From contig OY756961.1 of assembly GCA_963580455.1 (NCBI GenBank), positions 20,689,001 through 20,753,000 of the forward strand: a stretch of DNA of 64,000 nt. The letters are read 5' to 3'. Below are positions 32,311 through 44,921 of the stretch, in pieces (positions within the stretch are counted from its first letter, which is position 1; each line of letters opens with the position of its first letter). This DNA comes from Euonymus europaeus. Taxonomy: Eukaryota > Streptophyta > Magnoliopsida > Celastrales > Celastraceae. Position numbers and translations under genes: made by a program. Under the pieces are notes generated by a model that saw nothing but the letters and a program-made list of their open reading frames with translations, was not told the DNA's origin and made no database searches.

Positions 32311-33398
32311 TGATATCTTGACCCGAAAATAACGAGAATATTGAACAAGACAGTGACATGTGTACAACGGTACACTAGAGAGATCGGAAACTAACTTTGA
32401 ATTAAAATAAATTGTCTATCATACCTATATTTAATAAAATTTGGTGAAGTGGTCAAGAGTAAAATAAATTAGGAGAATAATTCAAAAGAAAAAAAAATTA
32501 ATTAGTAAGGAGGAGGAAGGGAACTTAGCAGCTAAGAAAGAGTCGAAGTGGGTAGATAAAGTATATATACATTTTAAAAAAACAAAAAGGAAAGGAAAGA
32601 AAGGAAAAGAAGAACATAGGCGAGAAAGTGGAGGAAGATTCGAGAGACATTTTGGCTTTGAGGGTTTGGTGAACGAATGTGCTTTTTCCCTGGGGGTTGG
32701 TCTTGGTAACAACCGGTGCAAGCTATTTGGTAGAAGAGGTGATCCGAGTAGGAGAAGGGCTCAAAGCTTATACCAGTAGCAAGATACACCTTAACAGGTA
32801 GGAAACTCTTTAACTCTGGAATAATCTGAGTGGTGACCATGCTTTTAATGTGTTATTGCTGAAGGAAACCGCCTAATCGTGATTAATCTGGTTAATTTGG
32901 TAGCTAAGTAGTCTTGATTGCAAGACCAGTGACTGGAAGTTGCAATTTGAGGAAATCTGGATTTAATTGATAGATTGGTGCAATTTTTTTATGCTGATTT
33001 TGTTGTGTGCGGCTTGCTGTCAAAGACTCACCTCCTAAAATAATTTAGAGCTTAAGTGGTTCTCTTGCTAAGCTGAAACAAGAACTGGTTCTATATTTAT
33101 CTAATTATTTTTATAACTGTACGTCGACATCCGCATACGTAATTGTATATATAAAGGGTGGTGTAGTGCTGGTGTTGGAACTATGGGAGGATAGCAAGCT
33201 ATTAATGTGGGCGTCGATATACATACATATATATATATATATGTATATACATACGGAAGTGCAGCCAGAGACGTGTGAGTGGGTTGATATGCACAATTGA
33301 TATAGGTATATATATATATAGATGGTGTGTGCGTGTATACACCTTTGAGCTTGTATATATGATGGTACTATACCTGTTTGTAAGCATCATTGCACATG

Positions 33399-33455
<57 letters not shown>

Positions 33456-33550
33456 CAGCACGTTTAAAGTATGTCGCATGTATATTTGATAGCACTACCT
33501 TTGTATTTGTATTGTAGGCGCTACACATGCAGGTATATATATATATGTAT
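32311..33550 (+). mobile_element. gypsy LTR-like sequence with long AT repeats
   Basis: Starts TGATATCTTGACCCGAAAAT, the form of a chromovirus-type LTR start like that at 19633 but of another subfamily. Contains AT dinucleotide runs at about 33222-33242, 33308-33320 and 33400-33455. It ends abruptly against Athila gag sequence with no primer site, so it is probably a truncated or solo LTR. Confidence 0.4.
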
Positions 33551-33560
33551 ATATTTCAAG

Positions 33561-34597
33561 TGGAATTCATGATGTTGATGCTATCACAAATTTAAATGCA
33601 CAATTGGCTAATATGTCAAAAAGGTTGGATACATTGAGTGTCAATGCAGTGCAAGGTAATCCGGGAGTTCAGAATCAGTTGGTTATGCAAGGGTCTTCAA
33701 GTATATGTTGATTATCGCAATGGAAATCATGTAAGTACAGATTGTAATGAGGCTTGGATAGATTCAAGAAGACTTTACAAAGATGCCCTCACTTTATCAT
33801 TCCCGAGTGGTTACAACTCCAAACTTTATACAATGGTTTGAACTTTTCTTCTAGATCAACAGTAGATATTGTAGTAGGAAGATCTTTGCATAAAAAGACT
33901 ATACCAGATGCTCAAGAGCTATTTGATGAAATAGCTTCAAATTGTTGTTTATGGCCAACTGAGACAATTGCACTGACTAGGCAAACTGGAACTCATGATG
34001 TTGATGCTATCGAAAATTTAAATGCACAATTGGCTAATATGTCAAAAAGGTTGGATACATTGAGTGTCAATGCAGTGCAAGGTAATCCGGGAGTTCAAAA
34101 TCAGCTGGTTATGCAAGGGTCTTCAAGTATATGTTGACTATTGCAATGGAAATCATGTAAGTACAGATTGCAATGAGGCTTGGATAGATTCAAGGAGACT
34201 TTACAAAGACGCCCTCACCATATCATTCCCGAGTGGTTACAACTCCAAACTTTATACAGTGGTTTGAACTTTCTTCTAGATCAACAGTAGATATTGTAGT
34301 AGGAAGATCTTTGCATAAAAAGACTCTACCAGATGCTCAAGAGCTATTTGATGAAATAGCTTCAAATTGTTGTTTATGGCCAACTGAGACACTTGCACTG
34401 ACTAGGCAAACTGGAACTCATGATGTTGATGCTATCGCAAATTTAAATGCACAATTGGCTAATATGTCAAAAGGGTTGGATACATTGAGTGTCAATGCAG
34501 TGCAAGGTAATCCGGGAGTTCAGAATCAGTTGGTTATGCAAGGGTCTTCAAGTATATGTTGACTATTGCAATGGAAATCATGTAAGTACATATTGTG
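33561..34597 (+). repeat. 425-bp tandem repeat inside gag, about 2.3 copies
   Basis: GATGTTGATGCTATC begins at 33571, 33997 and 34422 (offsets 426 and 425). Units are more than 95% alike by eye and each contains the gag motif WLQLQTLYNGLN, QELFDEIASNC, a KRLDTLSVNAVQG stretch and a zinc-knuckle-like YCNGNHVSTDC. The one-base offset difference means the copies lie in shifted frames. Confidence 0.9.
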
Positions 34598-35115
34598 AGG
34601 TCAGAAATCCTTTTGCCAAGGATAAATAAGCAAATTAAATAAGGAGTTTCAATAGGCCACGCAATGACCCCTACTCAAACTTCTACAATCCGGGATTTAG
34701 AAACGTTCAGAACTTTTCTTAGAGCAATAACCAAAATATTCAGAATCCGCCTCCGAACTTTCAACACCAAGAGAAAAAGCTAGAGTTGGAAGGGATAGTT
34801 ACTCAGTTAGCCGCGAACATAAATAGTCTTTCATGTGCCACTAATCAGTTCATTACCAAGACAGACCAATTCATGAGCAGAACAAAGACCACTCTTCAAA
34901 ACCAAGGAGCGTCCATTCACAATCTAGAGGTCGAAGTTGGCCAATTGGCTAATGCTTTGAGTGGAAGAGAGAGAGGTGGTTTACCTAGCCAAACTGAGGT
35001 GAATCAAAAAGGAAAAGGAAAAGAAAAACTACATGCCATCACCTTGAGGAGTTGTAATCTAGTCAAGACAAGTGTGGATTTAGAAGCACAAAAGACTAAG
35101 AAGAAAAAAGTTTAA
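33754..35115 (+). pseudogene. Athila gag, duplicated and frameshifted
   Basis: Retrotransposon gag pieces: FKKTLQRCPH, LQTLYNGLN, AQELFDEIASN, RLDTLSVNAVQG; then the knuckle YCNGNHVSTDC with its first cysteine replaced by valine; then KKLELEGIVTQLAANIN, NLEVEVGQLANALSGRERG and LHAITLRS, the usual run to the protease. Stops and the tandem duplication break it into three reading frames, so no working gag is made. Confidence 0.8.
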
Positions 35116-35526
35116 GTGGAAAAATTGGTAGAAAAATTGGTGATCTATCCCCCTCAAAAATCAGTAAATTCTGAGAACTTGACAGATTCTTTGGCAATCG
35201 ATCCCCCAGTGCAAAAATAGAGTATTGGGTCAAGACAGTGTAAATTTGCAATCAAACATGATAGGCCTGATAGTTCAAAGCCTGAACCTCCCGTTAAAGC
35301 TTATGTTCCACCAATTCTTTTCCCTCAACGGTTGAAACATAACAATGTTGATTGTAAGCTCTCCAAGTTCTTGGATATATTCAAAAAGCTTCAAATTAAT
35401 ATTACTTTTTCCGAGGCTTTGGAGCAAATGCCTAGCTATGCTAGGTTCATGAGAGAAATCCTTTCCAAGAAGCGGAAGCTATGAGAGCATGCAAAAAATC
35501 AATTAACTGAAGAATGTAGCTCCATC

Positions 35527-36321
35527 GTGCAACGTAAACTTCTAGTCAAGCAAAAAAATCCGGGAAGTTTCACTATTCCACACACTATTGGAACTATATC
35601 AAACGATAGATCTCTTTGTGATCTAGGATGTAATATCAACTTGATGCCACTGTCGATTGCTAAGCTTATCAGGTTGAAGAAAATTAATCCAATAACAGTG
35701 TCATTACAAATGGCTGATAGATCGATAACATACCCTTGGGGTATTGTTGAGGACGTCTTGGTTAAGGTGGGCACAGCTGTATTCCCTACTGATTTTCTTA
35801 TTCTGAAGATGGAAGAAGACACAAATATTCTTATCATTTTGGGTCGACCCTTCCTTAGTACTGGGCGAGCTTTAGTTGATGTGGAACAAGAAAAGCTAAC
35901 TCTGAGAGGGGCGGAGGAGCATATGAAACTTAAAATCTTTGAAACACAAAACTGTTCAATGGATTCTCAGTCATGTTTTCGTGTGGATGCAATAGACCGG
36001 GTCATTTCTGATTTTTTTTTTGAAGGAAACCCATGCAATCTTGAAAAATATTGTCTAGTCCAAGACATCAAAATTGTGCATGAGTATCAAAAAGCTATTC
36101 CACAAGATGAAATTGTTGTTGAAGCATCTAAGGTTAATAAAGTCAATAAGTTGAAGAAGAAAAAGATGAAGTTGAAGAAGAAGAAAAATAAGAAGAATGT
36201 TATTTTTGAGAAGGAAGGAATGAAGGCATGTGCTAACCATGTGACATTTGTTCCACCAAATTTCATACCAAAGAGGTCATCACATGGATTATATACCACC
36301 ACTCTCAGGGATCCCGCTTGA
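35527..36321 (+). pseudogene. Athila aspartic protease region
   Basis: Open for 264 codons. Carries the retropepsin motif as SLCDLGCNINLMPLS (usual DLGAS-N, with A changed to C), then MADRSITYPWGI, VFPTDFLILKMEED and ILGRPFLSTGRALVDV. The C-terminus is lysine-rich (KKKKMKLKKKKNKKN) and ends SSHGLYTTTLRDPA. Active-site Asp is kept, but gag before it has stops and pol after it is deleted, so it is not functional as an element. Confidence 0.8.
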
Positions 36322-36760
36322 AGTTGCATCAAAAAGTTGAGCCATCGACAATAAACAAAGGTGCTTGTTGGGAGGCAACTTAACCAGGGTATCTTCTACC
36401 CTTTTCAATTATTGTCTTATCTTCCTTGTCTATTTAATTTTCTATGATCTTTGTGCTGTTTGAAGTTGTTTAGAAAAATTAGGTGTTTTTGGGTCAAAGT
36501 TTGCAGAGTTCGCTTAGAAGAGCAGCGAATAAGGCCATTCCAATGGATTCTAGAGTTTATTAGATGATTCTTCTCACCCAGCCTGAAACTCTACACTCTC
36601 AGGTCATGTTGTTCCTTTTCTCTTGTTTATTTATTTTGGAAACACTGAGCACAGTGTTATATTCTAGTGTAGGGATAGGAAACTAAAACTTGTGAGTTTC
36701 AGCTTTTGTATCAGTGACATGAGAACTTCTTGTTTTTAGCATCTAATCCTTATTTTTAAG

Positions 36761-37326
36761 TTATGCCTTTTTGCAACGATGACTACTAGTAGTATGGTTT
36801 GATTGCTTTTGAGATAAGTTGTCTGATTGTGGCTTAGAGACTATAAAATGATGCACTTATTAAAAAAAATTAGAGACTGTAAAATGATGCACTTATTATT
36901 AAAAAAAATTAAAAAAATTATAGCCTAAAGGTGAAGTAAAAAAGAATAATTATGTTGAAAACATCATTTAACCAAATGCAGAGACTATGACCTATGTGAG
37001 CTTTTGAGCCTTTCCATCTTAATTGAGTGATGAAAATCAACTCCACTTTTATTTTGTGCTCACTATATATATTAGGTGATCTCATTATCTTTGTTGGTCA
37101 CTTGCTAAGCATGCATCTTATGAGCATCACATCTTTTCGAACTCTCCATGGAAAGATCATTTTTATTCTCAAGAAATGATAGTTATTAGCCAATAAATTC
37201 TCTTTTCAACCAACCATCAACGAAATGTCATGTTACTGCAACTTCTCTTAGTAGAAAGTACAATGCAGCATCCTTTGCTTCCTGTTAGGCCCAATAAATA
37301 AATTCCGGACAAAAAATGAAACAGAA
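36761..37326. other. spacer with short tandem repeat
   Basis: A 36-bp unit (GAGACTRTAAAATGATGCAC plus TTATT and an A-run) is repeated twice at about 36835-36910. Otherwise no feature. Confidence 0.6.
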
Positions 37327-37426
37327 AAGTAGGAAAGTGAAAGTTACAAAATTTTCAGATGTTTATATACATGCTAATAATTATACAGGAAGAAATATTA
37401 ACCATTATCACAACAATTCCACTTTC

Positions 37427-39886
37427 TTAGTTTCTTCCCCCTCTTCGTCTTTGGGTTGATCTTTTCACTTTCCTGGATCCGTATTGTTCTAGCATCCTCT
37501 CAACCCATTGTGGTCTCCCTGAGAAAACAAGATATCCAACAGACAATCCCATGACCAGTCCAGAACTATAACCCATCATTATGATCTTCCAATCAAACCA
37601 ACTTTCAGAATCATCATCTTCTACTGATGATGGTGGTATTTCACCACTGTTGTCACATGCCATTGACAAAGGAAATCCACACAACCCTAAGTTCTCTAAG
37701 TAAGAAGTATTTTCAAATGTATTGAACTGCGTACCCATTGGTATAGGTCCGACAAGCTCATTTCTTGAGAGGTTAAACCGTTGAAGAAACGTGAGGCTTG
37801 TCAGTTGTCCTGGAATCTCCCCCGTAAGCCTGTTTGAAGAGAGATCTAACCATTCAAGATTCCTCAAATTTCCCAAAGACGACGGTATGGAACCTCTAAT
37901 GCTGTTATGTGAAAAGTTGAGGCCTTTGAGATAAGTAAGCTTGCCAATGACGTCTGGAATCTCTCCTCCAAACTTGTTAGATGAGAAATCAATGGTCTTG
38001 AATGTTACTATTATTCTAGGCAATTCATATTGTTGCCCTTTCATGACCACAAGCACAGATTCTTGATATGACAAAATGTTTACCCCCAAATATTCTCCAT
38101 CACCTAGACCTTCTTGAGTCTTCATCATGGCCTGCAGATTCTCAAAATATCTGGCTGGCAAAGGACCGGAAAACTCATTGTTTGAGATGTCAAATAGTTG
38201 CAACCTGGAGTGAAGGTCAAGAATCCAAAGAGAATTCCATGGAAGTTCTTTTATACCAGTCAAATAGTTGTTGCCAAGATTCAGATAAGAGAGTGTATCA
38301 ATCCCCACTTCCAACAACCATTCAGGAACTTGGCCAGAAAGTCTATTATTGGCAAGGTCTAGCACAGAGAGATCTTTTAAGTCTCTCAAGAAGTAGGGGA
38401 ATTCAGTTATATTACAAGAAGCAAGAAGCAAACTCTGCAGATTGGGTAATGTGTGATTGGCAATTGTGTTGGTGGTGAATGATAGATTGCTATCTGAAAG
38501 GGAAAGCCTTCGAAGATTTCGGATTTTTGAGAACATGGAAGCATCCAAGGTGCCGCTAAAGCTATTAAATGACAGATCAAGTGATGTGAGGTTAACAAGA
38601 TTAAAGATTGAGCTTGGAACAGAACCATTCAGCTTGTTAAGACCCAAACCAAGTACTTCAAGAGACTGGGATTGAAATTCACTGATAGGACCAGTGAATT
38701 GATTGTCAGAGAGATCCAAAGAACGCAATGAAGGTAAGTTGTATAAACCTAATGGTATGGTTCCATTGAGCGAATTCAAATATAAGTCTAGCCTAACTAA
38801 TTTTGATAGATTCGAAAGATTAGGAACAGGACCAACCAGCTTATTGCTTCGAAGCGACAACTCCTCCAGCTTTGAGAGATTTGTTAGTGAGGATGGGATT
38901 CTACCATTGAAATTGTTGATATCACCTTGAAAATGAGTGAGTTGCAGGAGGTTGCCAATCGACCTTGGAATTGATCCTGTGAAATTACATTGTTGAATAG
39001 TCAATTGCTCCAAAGAATTCAAATCACCGATTGATTCAGGCAGCTCTCCTGTGAAAGGCACAAACTCAAAATGCAGTTCTTGGAGAGGACTACTCCAGTT
39101 AGATTTTGGCAAATGAATGTTGAGGCCCCGATTTTCTGATAAATCGAGAATGCGTAGGTGCGGCAAGTAAAGAATGTTTGTAGGGAATTTCCCTTGCAAT
39201 CCACACCCCTGAAGTCTTAGAGCTGTCAACGAAGATGAAAGATTCATCAAAGAGTCTGTATCAATGGATGACATGTTCACATGCTTGAAGAAAAGTTGTT
39301 GCAGAAGTGAACAATTATGCACAAGTCTTTGAAGGGGGAGATCTTCAATCCTTTATCGATTGGACGAAATATCAAGAGAAATCAATTTGGAAAGGTGAGA
39401 GATTTCAGATGGGACCTGTCCCGAAAACGCGGAACCAGAGAGGTTAAGATGCGTCAGACTCTCAAACATACCGAATTTGGAAGAAATCTCTGAGTAACTA
39501 AAATCATTACCAGCAAGATTAAGTTTTTGGAGACTCAAAAGTCGGAAGAGGCTGTTATTGGAATAAAGAGAGCCTTGAAGCCAACTGCAACTGAGGTCGA
39601 GGCCAATCACTCGACCAGTGACAGTATCACAAGTAACACCATCCCAAGAACAACAATACCCGCCTTTCTTCCATGACTCTGTCTTTGGATAAGAAGTTGG
39701 ACAATTAAAGGAAGCAACACTGTTTAGTGAAAAGTTATTTCTGAATTCTAGAAAGGCAAGGCTATGGTCATGCGAGCACCGATGAACTGAAACATTAATG
39801 GCTGAAATGGATAAAGATGAAGAAAAACTAAAATAAAGATTCAATACCAAGAAGAGCATTTGACACCACCAGATCAATTTCCCCAT
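37427..39886 (-). pseudogene. RLP2: LRR receptor-like protein with one stop and a 157-codon deletion
   Basis: One frame of 820 codons on the minus strand, MGKLIWWCQMLFLVLNLYF (signal peptide) to RRGGRN. One stop, TAA at 39355-39353, falls where RLP1 reads CGC TTA, after SLDISSNR; the frame itself is kept. It has the same N-cap (CCSWDGVTC), LRRs, island, glycine-spaced membrane span and basic tail as RLP1, near-identical to it over most of the 3' two thirds. Compared with RLP1 it lacks 471 bp (157 residues, about 6 LRRs) between LWILDLHS and RLQLFDISN, joined at CTCCA (38206-38210). Its first 80 or so codons and its promoter differ clearly from RLP1, so it is a chimera or gene-conversion product. 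Confidence 0.9.
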
Positions 39887-40470
39887 GTGTTAACCCTACA
39901 GACAGAAAATTGTTGGGAGAGATTTAGAGTTATCTTGCATTCCCTCTCATGTTAGCCTAAAGAGTTATTTAACATTGTTGTCCATTCTCATTATGGACAA
40001 GCTTGAGAATGGAAAATGCATCTTAGATGACCAGCCGTCCCGCAAGAGAAGGAGAGTTGGACCAAATCATCACCAACCGAAATAGTTTATCATGTAGGAC
40101 CAGCCGTCCAATTCGTCTTATTTTGATAGAGAGAAACACCTGGCATTATGAACTGCTCCTATTGTTATTAAAGAAGACAATCACTTAATTACTTGTCCAA
40201 AAAGACAATCACAAAAGAAAAAAGGGATAAGGCCGATTTGGCCTCTCTGCTTACCAAAATAGCTAGGTTGATCTAGCCCCAATACTTCAAAACAGGTCAT
40301 TGAAGTCCTACTTTCTAGTTTGGTCTAACTAAGCCCTTCCGTTGGTTGGTCGAGTGTTAAAAACTCACATGTCCGTTAGTTTGCTTTGCTTACATGTAAT
40401 TTTCTCAGGAATAATGAAATCCAACGTGGCATAATAATTAAGTGACCAATAATACGATGACAAGCATCAT
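39887..40470 (-). promoter_or_regulatory. RLP2 upstream region
   Basis: No similarity to the RLP1 promoter was seen. On the minus strand an AT-rich GTTAAATAACTC lies about 85 bases before the start codon and is the only TATA-like candidate. The repeat shared with 19567-19624 lies at 40057-40111. Confidence 0.35.
40057..40111. repeat. RLP-locus repeat, copy 2
   Basis: Matches 19567-19624 in the same orientation. GACCAGCCGTCC also occurs once more at about 40029, so the motif is locally duplicated. Confidence 0.7.
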
Positions 40471-41180
40471 TGATTTTATATATTATTTTTAAAAAATAAA
40501 AAGTTTTAATGATTAACAATTTTGTGGAGTAGAAGTTAATTTTATGTAATCTCTACATTTCATTTATCATAGTAGCAAGAGAATTTAGTTATGCAATGTA
40601 TGCGTCTTTTTTTTAATAGTACCGTTAATCTAATCTAATCTAGTGTTTACACTTGTTTTGGACCCATTGCACCTGTGTTAATTGTTATGACAGTGAACGA
40701 AAAAATCAATAATAAATTTTAAATTTTAAATTTTCAGCTTTATGATTGATAGGATCATAAGAAGATTATCTGTCAACATTAATTTCTTCTTATTTGAAGT
40801 TCAATTAATTAGGAGCAAATAATTAGGTGTTAATCATGAATGAATGAGAAAGATTATTTAGGGAAACTTAAAATCCTTTGTAATTTTATTGATTTGGAGG
40901 TTAAAGAATCTCCGAAAACTAACAAGTAATTAATAACAGGATCAAATTATCTATTTTTGCTTAAAACTATTGTAAATGGAAAATAAATCTGCAAAAATAC
41001 ACATATACATAAACGTGCCGGGCACATGTTACCGTTTCAAAAACTTGCATGAAATTTTCGGACACACGGCGCATAAACGTGTCGGGCGTCTATTTTCTTC
41101 ATTCTCTTGCTCGCACCTAATCCTCCAGTTGGTTTTCTCTTCTTGCCGAGGTTGGCAGTTTTCTTCTGCATCTTGAGATA
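40471..41180. other. unassigned AT-rich stretch
   Basis: No gene or element recognised. Two short phrases near 41010 and 41080 (AAACGTG-CGGGC) repeat once. Confidence 0.4.
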
Positions 41181-41181
41181 G

Positions 41182-41870
41182 TTAGCGGCACTTGACATGT
41201 CTACAAAGTAAGAGAAAACAAAAAAGAGCTAGAAGCAAGGACATAATTTCAAACATTTTGAATAATCTGATAAAAAATAAGCTCCCACCTTGCATGGCTT
41301 GCTCGGAGTAATGCGCCAACATGAAGTCTTTCGCTGAGCGAACCATAAGGATAGAAGGTTGGGAGAAGGCCTGCTTAAAGGATGTGTAAGAGTCGAGCTC
41401 TTCAGTAGAGTGCTCGGATAGCTGCTTGAATTTGCTAAATTTAGGAAGAACCAACTAGTCGGGAAGTGCATCTCTTCGTCCTTGGCTAAAATAAGTTGAA
41501 CAAAAATAAAAGTTGCTTTCCAATCATGACTGGAGGAAGAATACTTTAGGGCGACTAACCCTTGCTTAAATTGTAAGCAACAAAGATTAGGGTTGTCTGG
41601 TGCTTGCAAAGCGAGAAAAGGTGTTGAAGAATGTTAGATGAGAAAGACAATCTTAACTGAGAACAGTAGAAGAGAATGGTGCCGAGAAAAATCCAGGAGT
41701 TTAGGGCAAGGCAAGCTGGGCTGATATCAAAATGCGAGAAAAAGGATGTCAGAGGTGGAGCAAAGAAAATCTGAGCCCCATATGATAGAGAGAGTGGAAA
41801 TGGCAAACTCCTCATGGTTTGGGTATAATGGTGAATTTTCCCTCGGGAATAGGCCTACAGGGGTAGTGAA
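41182..41870 (-). pseudogene. possible gypsy-type transposon domain fragment
   Basis: Minus-strand pieces such as RSLPFPLSLSYGAQIFF, then LTSFFSHFDISPACLALNSW and a shifted FVQLILAKDEEMHFPTSW follow the order of the putative gypsy-type transposon domain found in plant Tat-like elements. Many frame changes; the match is by pattern only. Confidence 0.35.
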
Positions 41871-42579
41871 CGTTAAAAAACTTCATTTGTTTCTCTACTT
41901 AAACTACTGAGAATCTACAGCTAAGGTTCTGTGGCTCTACCGTCCTATTACCAGCTGCTCGAGCAGTTTGTAAGGCAGCTTCAAAGCTTGGCAGAGAAAA
42001 AAAAGAGAATGGTTAAGTTCCTCCTAACGGGCAGGGAACTAAGAGAGGAGGGCCCCAAGGAAAAACCTTCCTCGGCGTCCTATAACACATGAGCTATAAT
42101 ATCTAAAGAAGAGGAAGAAGAAAAAAAATTTGTACATTAAAAGTTTGAGAAAACGAAAAAGAGAGTGAGGGGAGCTCGGAAGTCGATTGGTCGGGGTTCT
42201 CATAGCTCGAGTGTCTCTGCAAACTCTTAGCAAGTGCATATTGAAAGTGACATCTTCACTAGTTATAGTAGAAGACCAATCTGGTCAACGACTTCGATGA
42301 AGAGACTCTTCACATCCTTGTATCTAAGCCGCCCACCTCAGATGCTTTCTAGAGTGTTAGATCATTGTTGATCCGATCCCAGCCGTTCAACGTGTGATCA
42401 CCAATGCACTCATCGAGTAGATAAAATCATTATTATTGCAACGCAGGTGCAACAATTAAGGTGATAGATATGACAGACCTATCTTTTGCCAGTCTAAACA
42501 AACCAAACACAAGTTTGGGGTGCATATGATAATGCCAAAAGTAACCGCTACTCAGAGACTGAGACGTGGCCCATCCTAA

Positions 42580-43070
42580 AGACTCACCCTGTATGACTTG
42601 GAACACATACATTGGCTTGGCCGGTCCGCATTGCTCGTCTACCGAGCAATACGCCATCTTGCTCGTTATTGTTGTTCTTGGTTAGCATCCCCATGGGAAA
42701 GCATATTCTTTTCCCACAAGGACTCTCCCCCTAAAGAGGGTTTCCTACTCCCATAAGAACTCTAGGTAAGGAAGGAGCGCCCACTCCAAATAGAAGAAGA
42801 AAAACTCTACTACTATAAAAGGGTGTCCTCCCACAGGTAATACTACTTCACTTTTTATTTACTAAATGTTACTCACTTCTTATAGCACCGAGCAGTACAC
42901 TCTGAAAGTTTTCTTACGTTCTCATTTGACTTGAGCATCAGAGCTTCAATCCCAGAGAACAACCTCTGGCAGACTCTTAGCTCACGTTTGCTCATTTACG
43001 TAGGAATATTGTCCAACCAAGAAGACCATGTTTGATCACATCCTGATACATCATCTAGATGAGCTAGTTT
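42580..43070 (+). mobile_element. LTR remnant, Tat-type gypsy
   Basis: Contains a promoter-like CTATAAAAGGGTGTCCTCCC at about 42815 and, downstream, GACTTGAGCATCAGAGCTTC near 42930, an arrangement seen in Tat-type gypsy LTRs. No pair or primer site was resolved. Confidence 0.45.
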
Positions 43071-43823
43071 TGGACATCGTCACCCCTCAATCTAAGTAGA
43101 GCCTAAAAAAGATCTGGACGCCTATATAAAGAGATTGCACATGAAAGAGTGTGAGTCTCATGTTTGAGTGTTGTTCGTCGTTGGATTTCTTGAGTTGATC
43201 CTAACGAGGAAGAAGAATAACAATTTCTTCACATTCTGGTGTAACCTGCTCGGGTTACCTCTAGATTATTTGGATCCTATTTCAAGTTCAAAGTCTCTTG
43301 GAGGCTTCAAGAACAATCTCAAATAATCATTAGTGTGTTCATTTGGTTCGATGCATACAATGAGTCAATTTGTTCAATTGAGTCATAGGTAACGATTGAG
43401 TATAAGTTTTTCCTCTTATAATGAATTGTTTTGAAAGATTGGTCACTTATAAACTCGAGATTCTCTCAATTAGGATTTTCTCGTTGAAACTGTGGTGCTC
43501 TTATTTTTTATTATTTTAAACAATTATTTTTCATATTACGCTGATTAACGTATTGGCAAGAAATATCCTATTTTAAATCTCTTATATTTTTTTATGATGT
43601 CACCTCAAATGAAATGATTTTCTCCGTCCTTACGTCACTGCATATGCAAGTCGCCATGAACAAAGCATGAGAATGACTTTCCAGGTCTCACAAGTAAACT
43701 AACGTTTTATGAAGGTCCTTGTCTTTTATTGTTCGACTTTGCATTCAATTCCAAAAAGTAGAGTTTACACGGCCGACCATTTTTTAAGCTTGCAAGTCTT
43801 TTTTTCTCCATGGCCACACTACA
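43071..43823. other. unassigned stretch
   Basis: AT-rich, with no ORF or repeat that I can name. Ends at the CACTA terminus. Confidence 0.4.
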
Positions 43824-43829
43824 AGAAAA

Positions 43830-44190
43830 GTTTGATTTTGCGGCGGATGTTTGCGACGGAAGATTAATCTGTCACAAAGTTTTCGTTTGCGACGGAAAAA
43901 GTTACTTTTTTCGTCCCAAAATATCTGTTCTAAATTTCTAATTTTGGAGACGGAATTTGCGACGGAAAATATCGTGGCAAATATTTTTCGTCACACTTCC
44001 GTCACAAATGAATAAATCGAGTACAGTACCGTGACAAAATCCGTCGCCAATTTGCGACGTAAAAAAATTCCGTAGCAAAAGTCTCGAAATTTTAACTTGT
44101 ACTGTGTTTTGACCGTGCATTATGATTTTCCGTCTCCATTTCCGTCGCAAATTAGCGACACCAATAATTCCGTCGCAAAAGTAGTATCTA
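43830..44190. repeat. CACTA subterminal repeats
   Basis: About ten copies of a GCGACGGAA-type motif in both orientations (for example TTTGCGACGGAA at about 43888 and TTCCGTCGCAAA at 44139-44150). In known CACTA elements such arrays bind the transposase accessory protein. Confidence 0.8.
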
Positions 44191-44921
44191 ACAAATGTTT
44201 TAAACCTTTTCACCGACAGTTTGTTTTTAATCCTATATACCAGATACAAAATATTAGGAAATCGTCCGATTGAGAGCAAAAGCGTGGAGATTTTTTCGCT
44301 TCATTAGTTGAAGATCCAAATTCATGTCAGTTCAAGTTCATCCTTTTAATCAAATATCTTGTACGTGGTAATAGGTAAGAATTTATTTATTATATTATTA
44401 TTTTTTTATACATTTTTTAGTAAATAAAATGTTGTGAGTTTTCCGAATTCATCATCTTAATCCATTTAAGTTCATCGTATATAAGCACATATATTCAGTG
44501 TTGATATATAGGAATTTATTTATTTATTTTTGTTATTATTTTATTGTTATGCATGTTTTTGGTAAATATAATAGCTAAGCACATACTATATGTTAATGTA
44601 GGAATTTATTTCTTGTTGTCATTATTTAATTATTACAATTTTTTTAATAATTAAACAAAATGTCTAAGCACATATATATATATTCTGTGTTAATAGCTAG
44701 AAATTTATTTATTGTTGTCATGATTTAATTATTATGTATTTATTTGGTAAATAAATTGTTGTAAATTTTAGGGGATGAGAAGTAGTGGTTGTTATAATTT
44801 ACAATAATTTTAAAGTTTGTATAGTAAATTCAGTGTTATTTTTATAGTTGATTGTGTTATTTTAGTGTTATTTTGATTGTTAATTTATTTCAAAATTATT
44901 TATGTAGGTGATTTTAAAATA

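Larger units (their letters stand above)
33561..36760 (+). mobile_element. Athila-type gypsy remnant (gag-protease)
   Basis: Plus-strand gag (33561-35115), protease (35527-36321) and an Athila-like non-coding tail (GGTGCTTGTTGGGAGGCAAC at about 36358; CACTGAGCACAGTG at about 36643) in the usual order, but with reverse transcriptase, RNase H and integrase missing between protease and tail. No LTR pair was found. Gag carries a 2.3-copy tandem duplication. Confidence 0.75.

Noticed and set aside
33111..33528. ORFs on both strands over AT dinucleotide runs
   Set aside because: Repeating IYIYIY products from microsatellites.
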